The position numbers and the translations under genes are program-made. Of a DNA stretch of 6,662 nucleotides, positions 1 to 6,485 are shown piece after piece. Within the stretch, counting starts at the first letter, position 1; each line of letters begins with the position of its first letter. The notes under the pieces were generated by a model. That model worked only from the letters and a program-made list of their open reading frames with translations, did not search any database and was not told the DNA's origin. This DNA is from Aquirhabdus sp. (lineage in GTDB: Bacteria; Pseudomonadota; Gammaproteobacteria; Pseudomonadales; Moraxellaceae), in contig JASLGO010000010.1 of assembly GCA_030150135.1 (NCBI GenBank), forward strand, positions 1 through 6,662, in the 5' to 3' direction.

Positions 1-1
1 G

Positions 2-256
2 GTGAATTATATTTTGGATGCGATTCGTACATTGACCAAAAAGGGGCTGCGCTATACAGATTTACGTGCCGATGTTCAGAATGAGTTTAATAAAACCATT
101 CAAGAGCGTATGAAAAGCACAATTTGGGCACAAGGATGTACAAGTTGGTATCAGACCGCCGATGGTAAAAATACCAATAATTGGCCTGGATTTACCCTTG
201 AATATCGTAACCGCACGCGCAAGTTTGATGCTCAAAATTATACGCAAGTGAAGTGA
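2..256 (+). CDS. Flavin-containing / Baeyer-Villiger-type monooxygenase, C-terminal fragment (5' end outside window)
   Basis: Only the last 84 codons are present. The frame is open from the window edge, so the GTG at position 2 is an internal valine, not a start. The visible part matches the C-terminal region of class B flavoprotein monooxygenases: a tryptophan followed by GCTSWY, then a DGKN turn, a WPG triplet, and a tyrosine-arginine-threonine run ending in FD before the stop. In this family the N-terminal part, not seen here, carries two Rossmann folds for FAD and NADPH, and the enzyme inserts oxygen into ketones or oxidises long-chain hydrocarbons. Acinetobacter AlmA, a long-chain alkane monooxygenase, is one family member. 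That identity is only a possibility, because neither the FAD/NADPH motifs nor the substrate region is in the window. The gene ends with TGA and is followed after 25 bases by an intrinsic terminator, so it is the last gene of its transcript. Confidence 0.75.
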   Translation: MNYILDAIRTLTKKGLRYTDLRADVQNEFNKTIQERMKSTIWAQGCTSWYQTADGKNTNNWPGFTLEYRNRTRKFDAQNYTQVK

Positions 257-281
257 AAATAAGATTTACATGGTGTGCGTG

Positions 282-308
282 AAAAGTCCTCGCTAGTCGA
301 GGATTTTT
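282..308 (+). terminator. Intrinsic terminator of the monooxygenase gene
   Basis: A perfect 6-bp stem (TCCTCG at 287-292, CGAGGA at 298-303) with a 5-base loop is followed by five T residues (304-308). An upstream AAAAG (282-286) can extend pairing with the T run. It lies 25 bases after the monooxygenase stop. The flanking A and T runs mean it could also work weakly on the - strand, but no - strand gene reads into it. Confidence 0.85.
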
Positions 309-654
309 AAATTTTGAGTTTACAGCACATTTAATCTGTAGTGTTGTTTGCAGAAACCACAAAAAGTTACCCACAAAGACTGAGGGTAAGATTGTGGATA
401 ACAATCAGTGGAACATGTGGAACTTTTGCAAATATTGGTCTGGATAATATTGGTTATTTTTTAATAGGTTGCATGACTGGTTAGATGCTAGGTTAAAATT
501 GATGAGAAAAATTATTCTTCTGTTGCATAAAGTCGTTAATAAATTCACATGTATGACACTGTTCATCGATTTTAATTAAGCAATAGCAGTAGAATCTGCA
601 TCGAGAAATTTCCCTTATTTTCTATAGCCCTAATTTTAAAGATAGGAATCAGCC
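309..654. other. Intergenic region of about 350 bases upstream of the DUF4337 gene
   Basis: I see no believable coding sequence here on either strand. A 70-codon - strand reading frame (192-404) runs through the terminator and antisense into the monooxygenase, and looks like chance. The stretch holds a cluster of DnaA-box-like sequences and small dyads (366-423), an AT-rich run at about 431-467, and the leader of the DUF4337 gene. A TAGAAT hexamer (590-595) sits inside a 4-bp dyad (GCAG/CTGC, 586-599) and could be a -10 element, but no matching -35 lies at normal spacing. TTGCAT (469-474) and TAAAAT (494-499) are 19 bases apart and make another weak promoter pair. Neither is strong enough to assign. 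Confidence 0.5.
366..423. promoter_or_regulatory. Cluster of DnaA-box-like sequences with two dyads
   Basis: TGTGGATAA at 393-401 is an exact consensus DnaA box read on the - strand (TTATCCACA). TTACCCACA at 367-375 on the + strand differs from the consensus by one base and faces it. A direct repeat of GTGGAAC follows (408-414 and 417-423, 9-base period) and shares GTGGA with the box at 394. Two inverted repeats are interleaved: TTACCC/GGGTAA (367-372, 384-389) and GATTGT/ACAATC (390-395, 401-406). The AT-rich stretch at 431-467 follows directly. A DnaA-titration site or DnaA-responsive regulatory element is possible. The chromosomal origin is unlikely because no dnaA, rpmH, dnaN or other origin gene is visible. 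Confidence 0.4.
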
Positions 655-1194
655 ATGTCTGAAGAAATAGAAGTGCCTACTGAGCACTTACAAGAAGAAC
701 TCAATGAGCACGCACATCACAATGGCGGCAATCGGTTTGTGATGTTTATTGCGATGACGGCGGCGATTTTATCGGTGCTTGCGGCTACCGCAGCTTTGTT
801 TGCTGGACATCACGCCAACGAAGCGACTTTATCGCAAATTAAAGCCTCTAATGAGTGGAGTTATTATCAAGCTAAAGGTGTGAAAACTTACGTGTTGTCT
901 ATGAAGGTTTCTTTGTTAAAAGCATTAGATAAACCTGTCGATCCTGAAGACGAGAATAAACTGACCACTTTGAATCAAGAACAATTGGATATTAAAAAAG
1001 AGGCGGAACGCCTTGGACAAGAAGCAAATGAACATTTGCAACGTCATGTGCCATTATCCGCAGCAGTGACGTTGTTTCAGATCGGCATTGCACTTTGCGC
1101 AATTACTGTACTAACCAAACGTCGAGTTTTGTTTTACGGTAGTTTATTGGTTGGCGCTGCCGGAATTGTCTTTTTGGTGAAAGGTTTGATTTAG
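655..1194 (+). CDS. DUF4337 family membrane protein, function unknown
   Basis: This 179-residue protein matches the DUF4337 family by layout and by its central segment, which reads ANEATLSQIKASNEWSYYQA at residues 54-73. Residues 1-27 form an acidic, histidine-containing tail (HAHH at 19-22). Hydrophobic segments lie at about 28-50, 132-153 and 158-176. Residues 51-131 form a hydrophilic, partly charged helical loop that may be a coiled coil. The TKRR between the last two segments suggests a cytoplasmic turn. That would put the N-terminus inside and the 80-residue loop in the periplasm; this topology is inferred from the positive-inside rule. The ATG at 655 is preceded by ATAGGA (642-647) with a 7-base gap, a good ribosome site. 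The family has no established function that I know of. The gene appears to stand alone, with long gaps on both sides. Confidence 0.85.
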   Translation: MSEEIEVPTEHLQEELNEHAHHNGGNRFVMFIAMTAAILSVLAATAALFAGHHANEATLSQIKASNEWSYYQAKGVKTYVLSMKVSLLKALDKPVDPEDENKLTTLNQEQLDIKKEAERLGQEANEHLQRHVPLSAAVTLFQIGIALCAITVLTKRRVLFYGSLLVGAAGIVFLVKGLI

Positions 1195-1423
1195 AGTTTA
1201 ATGTATTGAATTTTATTTATTCTGAAAAATTCATCAATCTGAGCTTTATCTTGTTTGAATGAGTTTTCAATTTTAAGGATATAGCTCAGTTCGAAATGTC
1301 TGCTGATATTTGATCATCAGGCTTAATTGCGATAGGTAGAAGGCATTAATCAGGTTCTTTCGGTTAAATGTGACTAATTATTTCAAAAACTGATATGATG
1401 CTGAAACGATATCGGTTAGAAGT
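1195..1423. other. Intergenic region between the DUF4337 gene and the ClC leader ORF
   Basis: No gene is visible. Just after the DUF4337 stop lies an AT-only-core inverted repeat, TGAATTTT (1207-1214) and AAAATTCA (1226-1233), separated by 11 bases. It lacks GC pairs and a T run, so it is a poor intrinsic terminator. A second small dyad, CTGAT/ATCAG (1303-1307, 1316-1320), surrounds a TGATCA palindrome. The right end carries the candidate ClC promoter and an 8-bp palindrome, CGATATCG (1407-1414), just after the expected transcription start. A repressor site there is possible but unproven. Confidence 0.5.
1370..1399 (+). promoter_or_regulatory. Candidate sigma-70 promoter with extended -10 for the ClC gene
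   Basis: TATGAT at 1394-1399 has one mismatch to TATAAT and is preceded by TGA, giving the extended -10 form TGnTATGAT. A partial -35, GTGACT (1370-1375, 4 of 6 to TTGACA), lies 18 bases upstream. Transcription would begin near 1406, leaving about 95 bases of leader containing the small ORF at 1424-1504. The assignment rests on sequence match alone. Confidence 0.4.
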
Positions 1424-1504
1424 ATGAATCATCTGAGTTTTACGGCATTTAACCAGTATATCAAACAACCTGTACTCTTGATTGTGCTGATGCCAAAATC
1501 ATGA
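1424..1504 (+). CDS. Putative 26-residue leader ORF overlapping the ClC start codon
   Basis: An ATG at 1424 opens a 26-codon frame whose TGA (1502-1504) overlaps the ATG of the ClC gene (1501-1503) in the ATGA arrangement typical of translational coupling. The peptide begins MNHLSFTAF and ends in a hydrophobic stretch, VLLIVLMPKS. The ClC start has no purine-rich ribosome site in the preceding 20 bases, so reinitiation by ribosomes finishing the small ORF would explain how it is translated. Against this, the small ORF itself has only AGAAG (1418-1422) one base before its ATG, which is too close for normal spacing. I recognise no homologue, and an ORF this short can arise by chance. Confidence 0.35.
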   Translation: MNHLSFTAFNQYIKQPVLLIVLMPKS

Positions 1505-2853
1505 CTGAACCTTCCTCGCCATCTGGTGTTTTCAATCGTCATTTCACTCAGTTGCGCCAGCATCCATTTTGGGAAAAATCAAATTGGAAATGGCGTATTG
1601 CACTATGGGCTGGCGCACTCTTTGTTGCACTTGCTGCAATTGTATTTGCTAAGGCGAGTGTGTTGGCTTATGCCTTGTTTTTGCAAATGCTGCACTACAG
1701 CAAATGGTTACCATTGATCTTGACGCCAGTGGTGTTTGCGCTACTTGCGTGGGTTACAGAGGGGCGTTTTAGCGTTGTGCGGGGTAGTGGTATTCCTCAG
1801 GTCATTGCAGCACTCCGCATTAAAAATCATGAGTTTCAAAATAAAACGCTACTTTTACCAGCAGCTATTGGAAAAATGCTCCTTACTCTTATTGGATTGA
1901 CTGTTGGTGCGTCAATTGGAAGAGAGGGACCGACGGTCTATGTTGGTGCAGGGGTGTTTTATTGGATGGGAAAGCGATTTGGTTTTACTGATCCAAAACT
2001 AGCATCACGTTTTATCTTGGCTGGCGGGGCCGCGGGGATTGCCGCAGCATTTAACACACCTTTAGCAGGTGTCATGTTTGCGATCGAAGAGTTGGCAGAT
2101 GCGTTTGAATATCGTTTGTCTGGGCTTTTACTGACCGCTGTGATTATTGGTGGGGTCGTATCTCTTGGCATCATGGGGAATTATGCGTACTTTGGTAAAG
2201 TGCAAGCCAGTTTAATGCTAAATCAGGCTTGGCTTGCTGTTTTGGCAACAGGGGTTGTGTGCGGTTTGGCTGGTGGATTGTTTGCGCGCTTAATTATTTT
2301 GAATCAGAATGGTTTGTCGACCTATATTGTGCGTTGTCGTGCGCAAGCACCGATCTTGTTTGCGGCAGGTTGTGGTCTTGCTTTGGCTTTATTAGGTATT
2401 TTTTCTGATAATAGTGTTTATGGCACAGGGTACGATCAGGCACGTGCAATTGTACAAAATACTGCGCAAATGCCTAATGAGAGTTTTGGTTTATTAAAAA
2501 TGCTCGCCAATATTGTGTCTTATTGGTCTAATATTCCAGGTGGAATCTTTTCACCTTCTTTAGCGGTTGGCGCGGGTTTAGGCCACAACATCGCTTATTT
2601 TTTACCACAAGTTCCTCCGTCTGCTGTGGTGCTACTGGGAATGAGTGCGTATTTGTCTGGCGTAACAGGAGCACCATTAACATCCACAGTGATCGCGATT
2701 GAGCTTACTGATAATCAAGATATGGTGATCCCGATTATGGCAGCGTGTCTGATCGGACGTATTGCTGCATCGTTATTTTGCCCTGTACCTGTCTACAAGG
2801 CATTTGCCAATCGCATTATCAAAGACTTTGAGCAGCCGAAGTTAGGGTCATAA
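1501..2853 (+). CDS. ClC-family chloride transporter (probable H+/Cl- antiporter)
   Basis: This 450-residue polytopic inner-membrane protein carries the ClC selectivity motifs in order: GSGIP at 95-99, GREGP at 140-144 with gating glutamate E142, GGIFSP at 347-352, and tyrosine Y432 near the C-terminus in the place of the chloride-coordinating Tyr445 of E. coli ClcA. The internal glutamate pair E196-E197 matches the position of the proton-transfer glutamate (E203) in ClcA. Both glutamates are therefore present, which points to a Cl-/H+ exchanger and not a passive channel. Such exchangers support survival under acid shock and balance charge. The GREGP and GSGIP forms argue against a fluoride-specific ClC. 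Length is close to ClcA (473 residues) and there is no C-terminal CBS pair. The ATG at 1501 is the only reasonable start: the frame is closed by TAA at 1450-1452, no ATG or GTG lies between, and the next methionine is at residue 63. It lacks a clear ribosome site and may be coupled to the leader ORF that overlaps it. Confidence 0.93.
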   Translation: MTEPSSPSGVFNRHFTQLRQHPFWEKSNWKWRIALWAGALFVALAAIVFAKASVLAYALFLQMLHYSKWLPLILTPVVFALLAWVTEGRFSVVRGSGIPQVIAALRIKNHEFQNKTLLLPAAIGKMLLTLIGLTVGASIGREGPTVYVGAGVFYWMGKRFGFTDPKLASRFILAGGAAGIAAAFNTPLAGVMFAIEELADAFEYRLSGLLLTAVIIGGVVSLGIMGNYAYFGKVQASLMLNQAWLAVLATGVVCGLAGGLFARLIILNQNGLSTYIVRCRAQAPILFAAGCGLALALLGIFSDNSVYGTGYDQARAIVQNTAQMPNESFGLLKMLANIVSYWSNIPGGIFSPSLAVGAGLGHNIAYFLPQVPPSAVVLLGMSAYLSGVTGAPLTSTVIAIELTDNQDMVIPIMAACLIGRIAASLFCPVPVYKAFANRIIKDFEQPKLGS

Positions 2854-2876
2854 CGCTTATTGCATGAGTTTTATTG

Positions 2877-4733
2877 TCAGCGGGTTTGAGTCAGCTGAAA
2901 TTTGTCATCCCACATTGCATATAAACTGTCCACAAAATCAATAGCAAATTTTTGAGCATTGAAGACTGGTGTATTGATGACATTTGTTCGTAAGTTCATG
3001 CGCAGTGCAGAGAGTTCCTCTCTTTTTTCGAGATTTGCATTACCCCATGTTATGGCTTTTTCTACATATTCTTGTTCACTATGAGTTACCCAGTCTGATA
3101 GTCCGGCATTAACAAGTAGGGCTTCTCCTTGACGTCCTAACATTCCCGTTGTTGCGAGTGTAATCGTTGGTACGCCCATCCAGAGTGCTTGAGCAGTTGT
3201 TGTGCCTCCAGGATAAGGAAATGTATCTAGGATGATGTCGATGTCAGCATAAGATGCTAGATATTGGGTGTAAGTGATGCCGCCGACGAGCTCGACTCGA
3301 CTAGGATCAATTTTTGCTTCAATGAGTCGTTGAATAAACTGTTCTTTTAGCTCAGTTTTGTCTAAAGAAAAAGATTGAATCCGTAATCGAGCGAGTGGGC
3401 ATGCTGCTAAAATTTGTGACCAGCAATTCAATACACCATGATTAATTTTACGTGTAAATTGATAACAACCAAATACGATATTCGAGCTACGAGTACAAGG
3501 TGGTGAGTTAACCTCGGGTGCGTCAATCAGTGGTGAGACGCAATATCTTAAATGAGGTAATCGCCAAATTTTTTCTAAAAATAAATGTTCTTCAGTGGTT
3601 GGAACAGAGATAGGATCTGCTAAAACATAATCAATGCTTGTTAATCCTGTTGTTCCCCAATAGCCCAACCAACTGACCTGTAATGGTGCCGCTTTTCTGG
3701 CGAAGACAGGGAGGCGGTTGTCTTTGGTATGACCAGATAGATCAATCAAGATATCAATTCCATCTTGTTTAATCTGCTCTGCAAGTGCGTCATCATTTAA
3801 TTCATTTACTTTTCGCCACAAGTCGAAATGACTTTGGAGTCGATGAGTTGCTTCATCTTCAATCGCTTGGTTTGAATAAGCGACTAATGTTAATCGGTTG
3901 CGTAATTGTTCATTGTTTCGAATTTGGGATAGAACATTTTCGATAAAGTAACAAACAACGTGCTGATAAAAATCAGCAGAAACAATCCCAATTCTAAGCG
4001 GTGTATGCGGTTGTCCGATTTGTTTAGAAGTGACTTTGGGTGTTTGTAAGTCAATGGCTTGAGCGAATTGATGTACAAACTTCATGTATTGTTCTAAATT
4101 GGGAGGATAAAGTGCATGCTGAACAAAGATTGCATTATTGAGATAGATCAAATTATGTGGATCATGTTCGAATCCTTGTTTATAGGCTGCAAGCGCTTCC
4201 TCAGTTAGACCTTCTTCTTGTAAGACGTCACCAAGCAAAAATTTGGCTTTTGCGTATTTTGGATTGAGTTGGCTGGAGTGAATGTAGTGCAGCTTGGCTT
4301 GTTTTGTATTGCCAAGTTTAGAGTAAGAATATCCTAGATTGAGATGTGCAATCGGATCTTGTGGTGCAACTTTAATTGCTTGTTCTAAATATTGAGCAGC
4401 TTCCTGATAACGATGAATTTCTGTCAGTACAAATCCAATGTTGGATAATATCTGTCCATTATTTGGTAGTTTAGAGTTGAGGTCTAGCCAGATAACCAAT
4501 GCTTCTTCAATTTTATTAAGCCTCAATAATGCGGCAGCCATGATATTTTGAGCTGAATAGAGAATCGCTTTATCATTTTTTGCGGCTGACGTAGCAGCCT
4601 GAGCTAAGGTATAGGCTTGTTGCCATTGATTCCCGGCAAAGGCTTGCTGGGCTTTTGTAAAATAGGTCATAGCAGACATTGGGTTGGTTAAACCAGTGGT
4701 GAATATTGGCTTAGTTTTTCCATAATTGACCAC
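2877..4733 (-). CDS. TPR-containing GT41 glycosyltransferase (SPINDLY / O-GlcNAc transferase-like)
   Basis: The protein is 618 residues from the chosen GTG. Residues 28-194 hold about five tetratricopeptide repeats (roughly 28-54, 57-92, 93-126, 127-160, 161-194), a superhelix that in this family binds protein substrates. From about 246 comes the GT41 catalytic domain: LRIGIVSADF with a nearby histidine (H258), DLSGHT at 331-336, an LGYWGTTG loop, the RKI lysine (K429) that matches the UDP-binding lysine of human OGT, and DTFPYPGGTTT at 503-513. The family moves a sugar from a nucleotide donor onto Ser/Thr of cytoplasmic proteins. Donor (UDP-GlcNAc or GDP-fucose) and target cannot be read here. 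No signal peptide or membrane segment is visible. The start at 4733 is chosen because GGAG lies 8 bases upstream. The frame stays open to another GTG at 4742, but that codon overlaps the GGAG itself. The first ATG (4679) would remove 18 residues before the repeats but has no ribosome site. Confidence 0.88.
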   Translation of the reverse strand: MVNYGKTKPIFTTGLTNPMSAMTYFTKAQQAFAGNQWQQAYTLAQAATSAAKNDKAILYSAQNIMAAALLRLNKIEEALVIWLDLNSKLPNNGQILSNIGFVLTEIHRYQEAAQYLEQAIKVAPQDPIAHLNLGYSYSKLGNTKQAKLHYIHSSQLNPKYAKAKFLLGDVLQEEGLTEEALAAYKQGFEHDPHNLIYLNNAIFVQHALYPPNLEQYMKFVHQFAQAIDLQTPKVTSKQIGQPHTPLRIGIVSADFYQHVVCYFIENVLSQIRNNEQLRNRLTLVAYSNQAIEDEATHRLQSHFDLWRKVNELNDDALAEQIKQDGIDILIDLSGHTKDNRLPVFARKAAPLQVSWLGYWGTTGLTSIDYVLADPISVPTTEEHLFLEKIWRLPHLRYCVSPLIDAPEVNSPPCTRSSNIVFGCYQFTRKINHGVLNCWSQILAACPLARLRIQSFSLDKTELKEQFIQRLIEAKIDPSRVELVGGITYTQYLASYADIDIILDTFPYPGGTTTAQALWMGVPTITLATTGMLGRQGEALLVNAGLSDWVTHSEQEYVEKAITWGNANLEKREELSALRMNLRTNVINTPVFNAQKFAIDFVDSLYAMWDDKFQLTQTR

Positions 4734-4741
4734 TATACACA

Positions 4742-4745
4742 CTCC
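4742..4745 (-). promoter_or_regulatory. Ribosome binding site (GGAG) deciding the GT41 start
   Basis: On the - strand GGAG occupies 4745-4742, and the in-frame GTG at 4733-4731 follows after 8 bases, the usual spacing. A GTG at 4742-4740 overlaps the GGAG and cannot use it. The in-frame ATGs at 4679 and 4670 have no comparable sequence upstream. This makes GTG at 4733 the best start on sequence grounds. Confidence 0.5.
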
Positions 4746-4789
4746 GTTGTTTGATCAAGACTTTCTAAAATATTTGATTCTATATACTT

Positions 4790-4817
4790 AAAAAAAGCAG
4801 CCGAAGCTGCTTTTTTT
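4790..4817 (-). terminator. Intrinsic terminator of the ETF-QO gene, UUCG tetraloop
   Basis: The stem GCAGC/GCTGC (4797-4801 and 4806-4810) is flanked by seven A (4790-4796) and seven T (4811-4817) on the + strand. Read on the - strand the loop is TTCG closed by C-G, the very stable C(UUCG)G tetraloop, followed by a seven-U tract. It starts 9 bases after the ETF-QO stop codon. The symmetry would allow termination in both directions, but the + strand has no gene running into it. Confidence 0.9.
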
Positions 4818-4826
4818 GAAAATCAC

Positions 4827-6485
4827 TTACATGTTTGGATAGTTTGGACCACCGCCACCTTCTGGGGTTTCCCAGTTGATGTTTTGTGCAGGATCTTTAA
4901 TATCACAAGTTTTGCAATGTACACAGTTTTGCGCATTGATTTGGAAGCGACTTGCACCATCTTCAGTGGTCACTACTTCATATACGCCAGCAGGGCAGTA
5001 ACGCTGTGCTGGTTCTGCATACAACGGCAGATTCTGTTCAATTGGAATCGCAGCATCGCGCAATTTCAAATGAATTGGTTGGTCTTCTTCATGGTTTGTA
5101 TTTGAAATAAATACAGACGAAAGTTTATCGAATGACAGTTTACCATCTGGTTTTGGATAGTTTGGTTTCACTGAGTTAGCTGCTAGATCCAGAGTTTTGT
5201 AATCTGGAACTGGGTCAGTGATGGTGAATGGCAAACGGAAAATATTTTGGTCGATGAAGTTATAAGCACCACCACCAATCGTACCAAAACGATGCAATGC
5301 AGCACCAAAGTTACGTGATGCATAAAGCTCTGGATATAACCATGATGCTTTAAATTTATCAGTATATTCAGTGACTTCATCAGATGAGCGACCTGCTTGC
5401 AAGGCTTCAAAGACCGCTTCAGCACAGATCATGCCTGATTTCATTGCAGTATGAGAGCCTTTGATCTTAGCAAAGTTCAAGAAACCAGCATCATCACCAA
5501 CCAAGCAACCACCAGGGAAAGTCAGTTTAGGTAGGGCATTTAAGCCGCCTTTGATGACTGCGCGTGCGCCATAAGAAAGACGTTTACCGCCTTCGAGGTA
5601 TTTGCTGATTACTGGGTGATGTTTGAAGCGTTGCATCTCATCAAATGGTGAGAGGTATGGATTTTTGTATGATAAATCAACGATCATACCCATAGTCACT
5701 TGGTTGTTTTCAGCATGGTACAACCACCAGCCGCCTGTTGAACCTGTTTCGGTCAATGGCCAGCCTGAACCGTGAAGGATCAAACCTTCTTCATGCTTCG
5801 CTGGGTCGATTTCCCAGAGTTCTTTGATGCCGATTCCATAATGCTGTGTTTGAGCATCTTTGTTGAGGTCAAAACGGCTGATGAGTTTTTTGCCAAGACT
5901 GCCGCGGCAGCCTTCTGCGAAGATGGTGTATTTTGCATGAAGTTCGTAGCCAGCAGTGAAGCTGCCTTTTTGTTCGCCTTCTTTGTTGACGCCCATATCG
6001 CCAGTTTGAATACCTTTGACGCTACCATCTTCGTGGTAAAGCACTTCAGATGCTGCGAATCCTGGAAATACAGTGACTTCGAGTTCTTCAGCTTTGGTGT
6101 TCAACCAACGAACTACGTTGCCTAATGAAACAACATAGTTGCCGTCATTGTGCATGGTTTTTGGTACGAAGAAGTGTGGAACTTTAATGCTTGCAGTTGG
6201 TGAAGTCAGCATGAACACTTCGTCGCGTTTTGCTGGAACATTCAGTGGCGCGCCAAGTTCTTTCCAGTCAGGAAAGAGTTCGTTTAAAGCGCGTGGTTCG
6301 AGCACAGCACCTGAGAGGATGTGTGCGCCGACTTCTGAGCCTTTTTCAACGACACAGACCGATAGGTCAGGCATATTATTTTCAATTGCTAATTGGCGTA
6401 GTCGAATTGCGGCTGAAAGACCTGAAGGACCAGCGCCCACAATTACAACATCAAACTCCATCGATTCACGTTCGATGTGTTCCAT
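4827..6485 (-). CDS. Electron transfer flavoprotein:ubiquinone oxidoreductase (ETF-QO)
   Basis: This 552-residue membrane-associated enzyme takes electrons from reduced ETF, which collects them from acyl-CoA and other dehydrogenases, and passes them to the quinone pool. The N-terminal FAD dinucleotide-binding motif is VVIVGAGPSG (13-22). A second FAD contact, VGDDAGFLN (329-337), lies mid-protein. The C-terminal ferredoxin-like domain has the four cysteines of the single [4Fe-4S] cluster: C497 in YCPAGVYE, then C521, C524 and C527 in CVHCKTC. It ends in the family-typical glycine-rich GGGGPNYPNM. Length is normal for the mature enzyme, and all key residues are present. The ATG at 6485 has GAGGAA (6496-6491) 5 bases upstream, a strong ribosome site. 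A later ATG at residue 9 is possible but unneeded. The ETF subunit genes (etfA/etfB) are not in the window. Symbols such as etfD or ETFDH are used for this family. Confidence 0.96.
   Translation of the reverse strand: MEHIERESMEFDVVIVGAGPSGLSAAIRLRQLAIENNMPDLSVCVVEKGSEVGAHILSGAVLEPRALNELFPDWKELGAPLNVPAKRDEVFMLTSPTASIKVPHFFVPKTMHNDGNYVVSLGNVVRWLNTKAEELEVTVFPGFAASEVLYHEDGSVKGIQTGDMGVNKEGEQKGSFTAGYELHAKYTIFAEGCRGSLGKKLISRFDLNKDAQTQHYGIGIKELWEIDPAKHEEGLILHGSGWPLTETGSTGGWWLYHAENNQVTMGMIVDLSYKNPYLSPFDEMQRFKHHPVISKYLEGGKRLSYGARAVIKGGLNALPKLTFPGGCLVGDDAGFLNFAKIKGSHTAMKSGMICAEAVFEALQAGRSSDEVTEYTDKFKASWLYPELYASRNFGAALHRFGTIGGGAYNFIDQNIFRLPFTITDPVPDYKTLDLAANSVKPNYPKPDGKLSFDKLSSVFISNTNHEEDQPIHLKLRDAAIPIEQNLPLYAEPAQRYCPAGVYEVVTTEDGASRFQINAQNCVHCKTCDIKDPAQNINWETPEGGGGPNYPNM

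Noticed and set aside
192..404. 70-codon - strand reading frame over the monooxygenase end and terminator
   Set aside because: It is antisense to the monooxygenase, crosses the terminator hairpin and shows no recognisable protein features.
390..406. Resemblance of the ATTGTG-GATAACAAT core to the E. coli lac operator
   Set aside because: The lac operator has four additional bases in the middle, no lacI-like or lac gene is present, and the match is explained equally well by a DnaA box inside a short dyad.
366..470. Chromosomal replication origin
   Set aside because: DnaA-box-like sequences and an AT-rich run are present, but no dnaA, rpmH, dnaN or gidA is nearby and the number of good boxes is small.
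1207..1233. Intrinsic terminator after the DUF4337 gene
   Set aside because: The inverted repeat is made almost only of A/T pairs, has an 11-base loop and lacks a following T run, so I list it only as a weak dyad.
1195..1500. Fluoride riboswitch upstream of the ClC gene
   Set aside because: I cannot find the conserved crcB-motif elements, and the transporter has chloride-type GSGIP and GREGP motifs, not those of fluoride-specific ClC proteins.
5772..6125. 117-codon + strand reading frame inside ETF-QO
   Set aside because: It lies wholly antisense to conserved ETF-QO coding sequence and is dominated by Phe/Ala, typical of a shadow frame.
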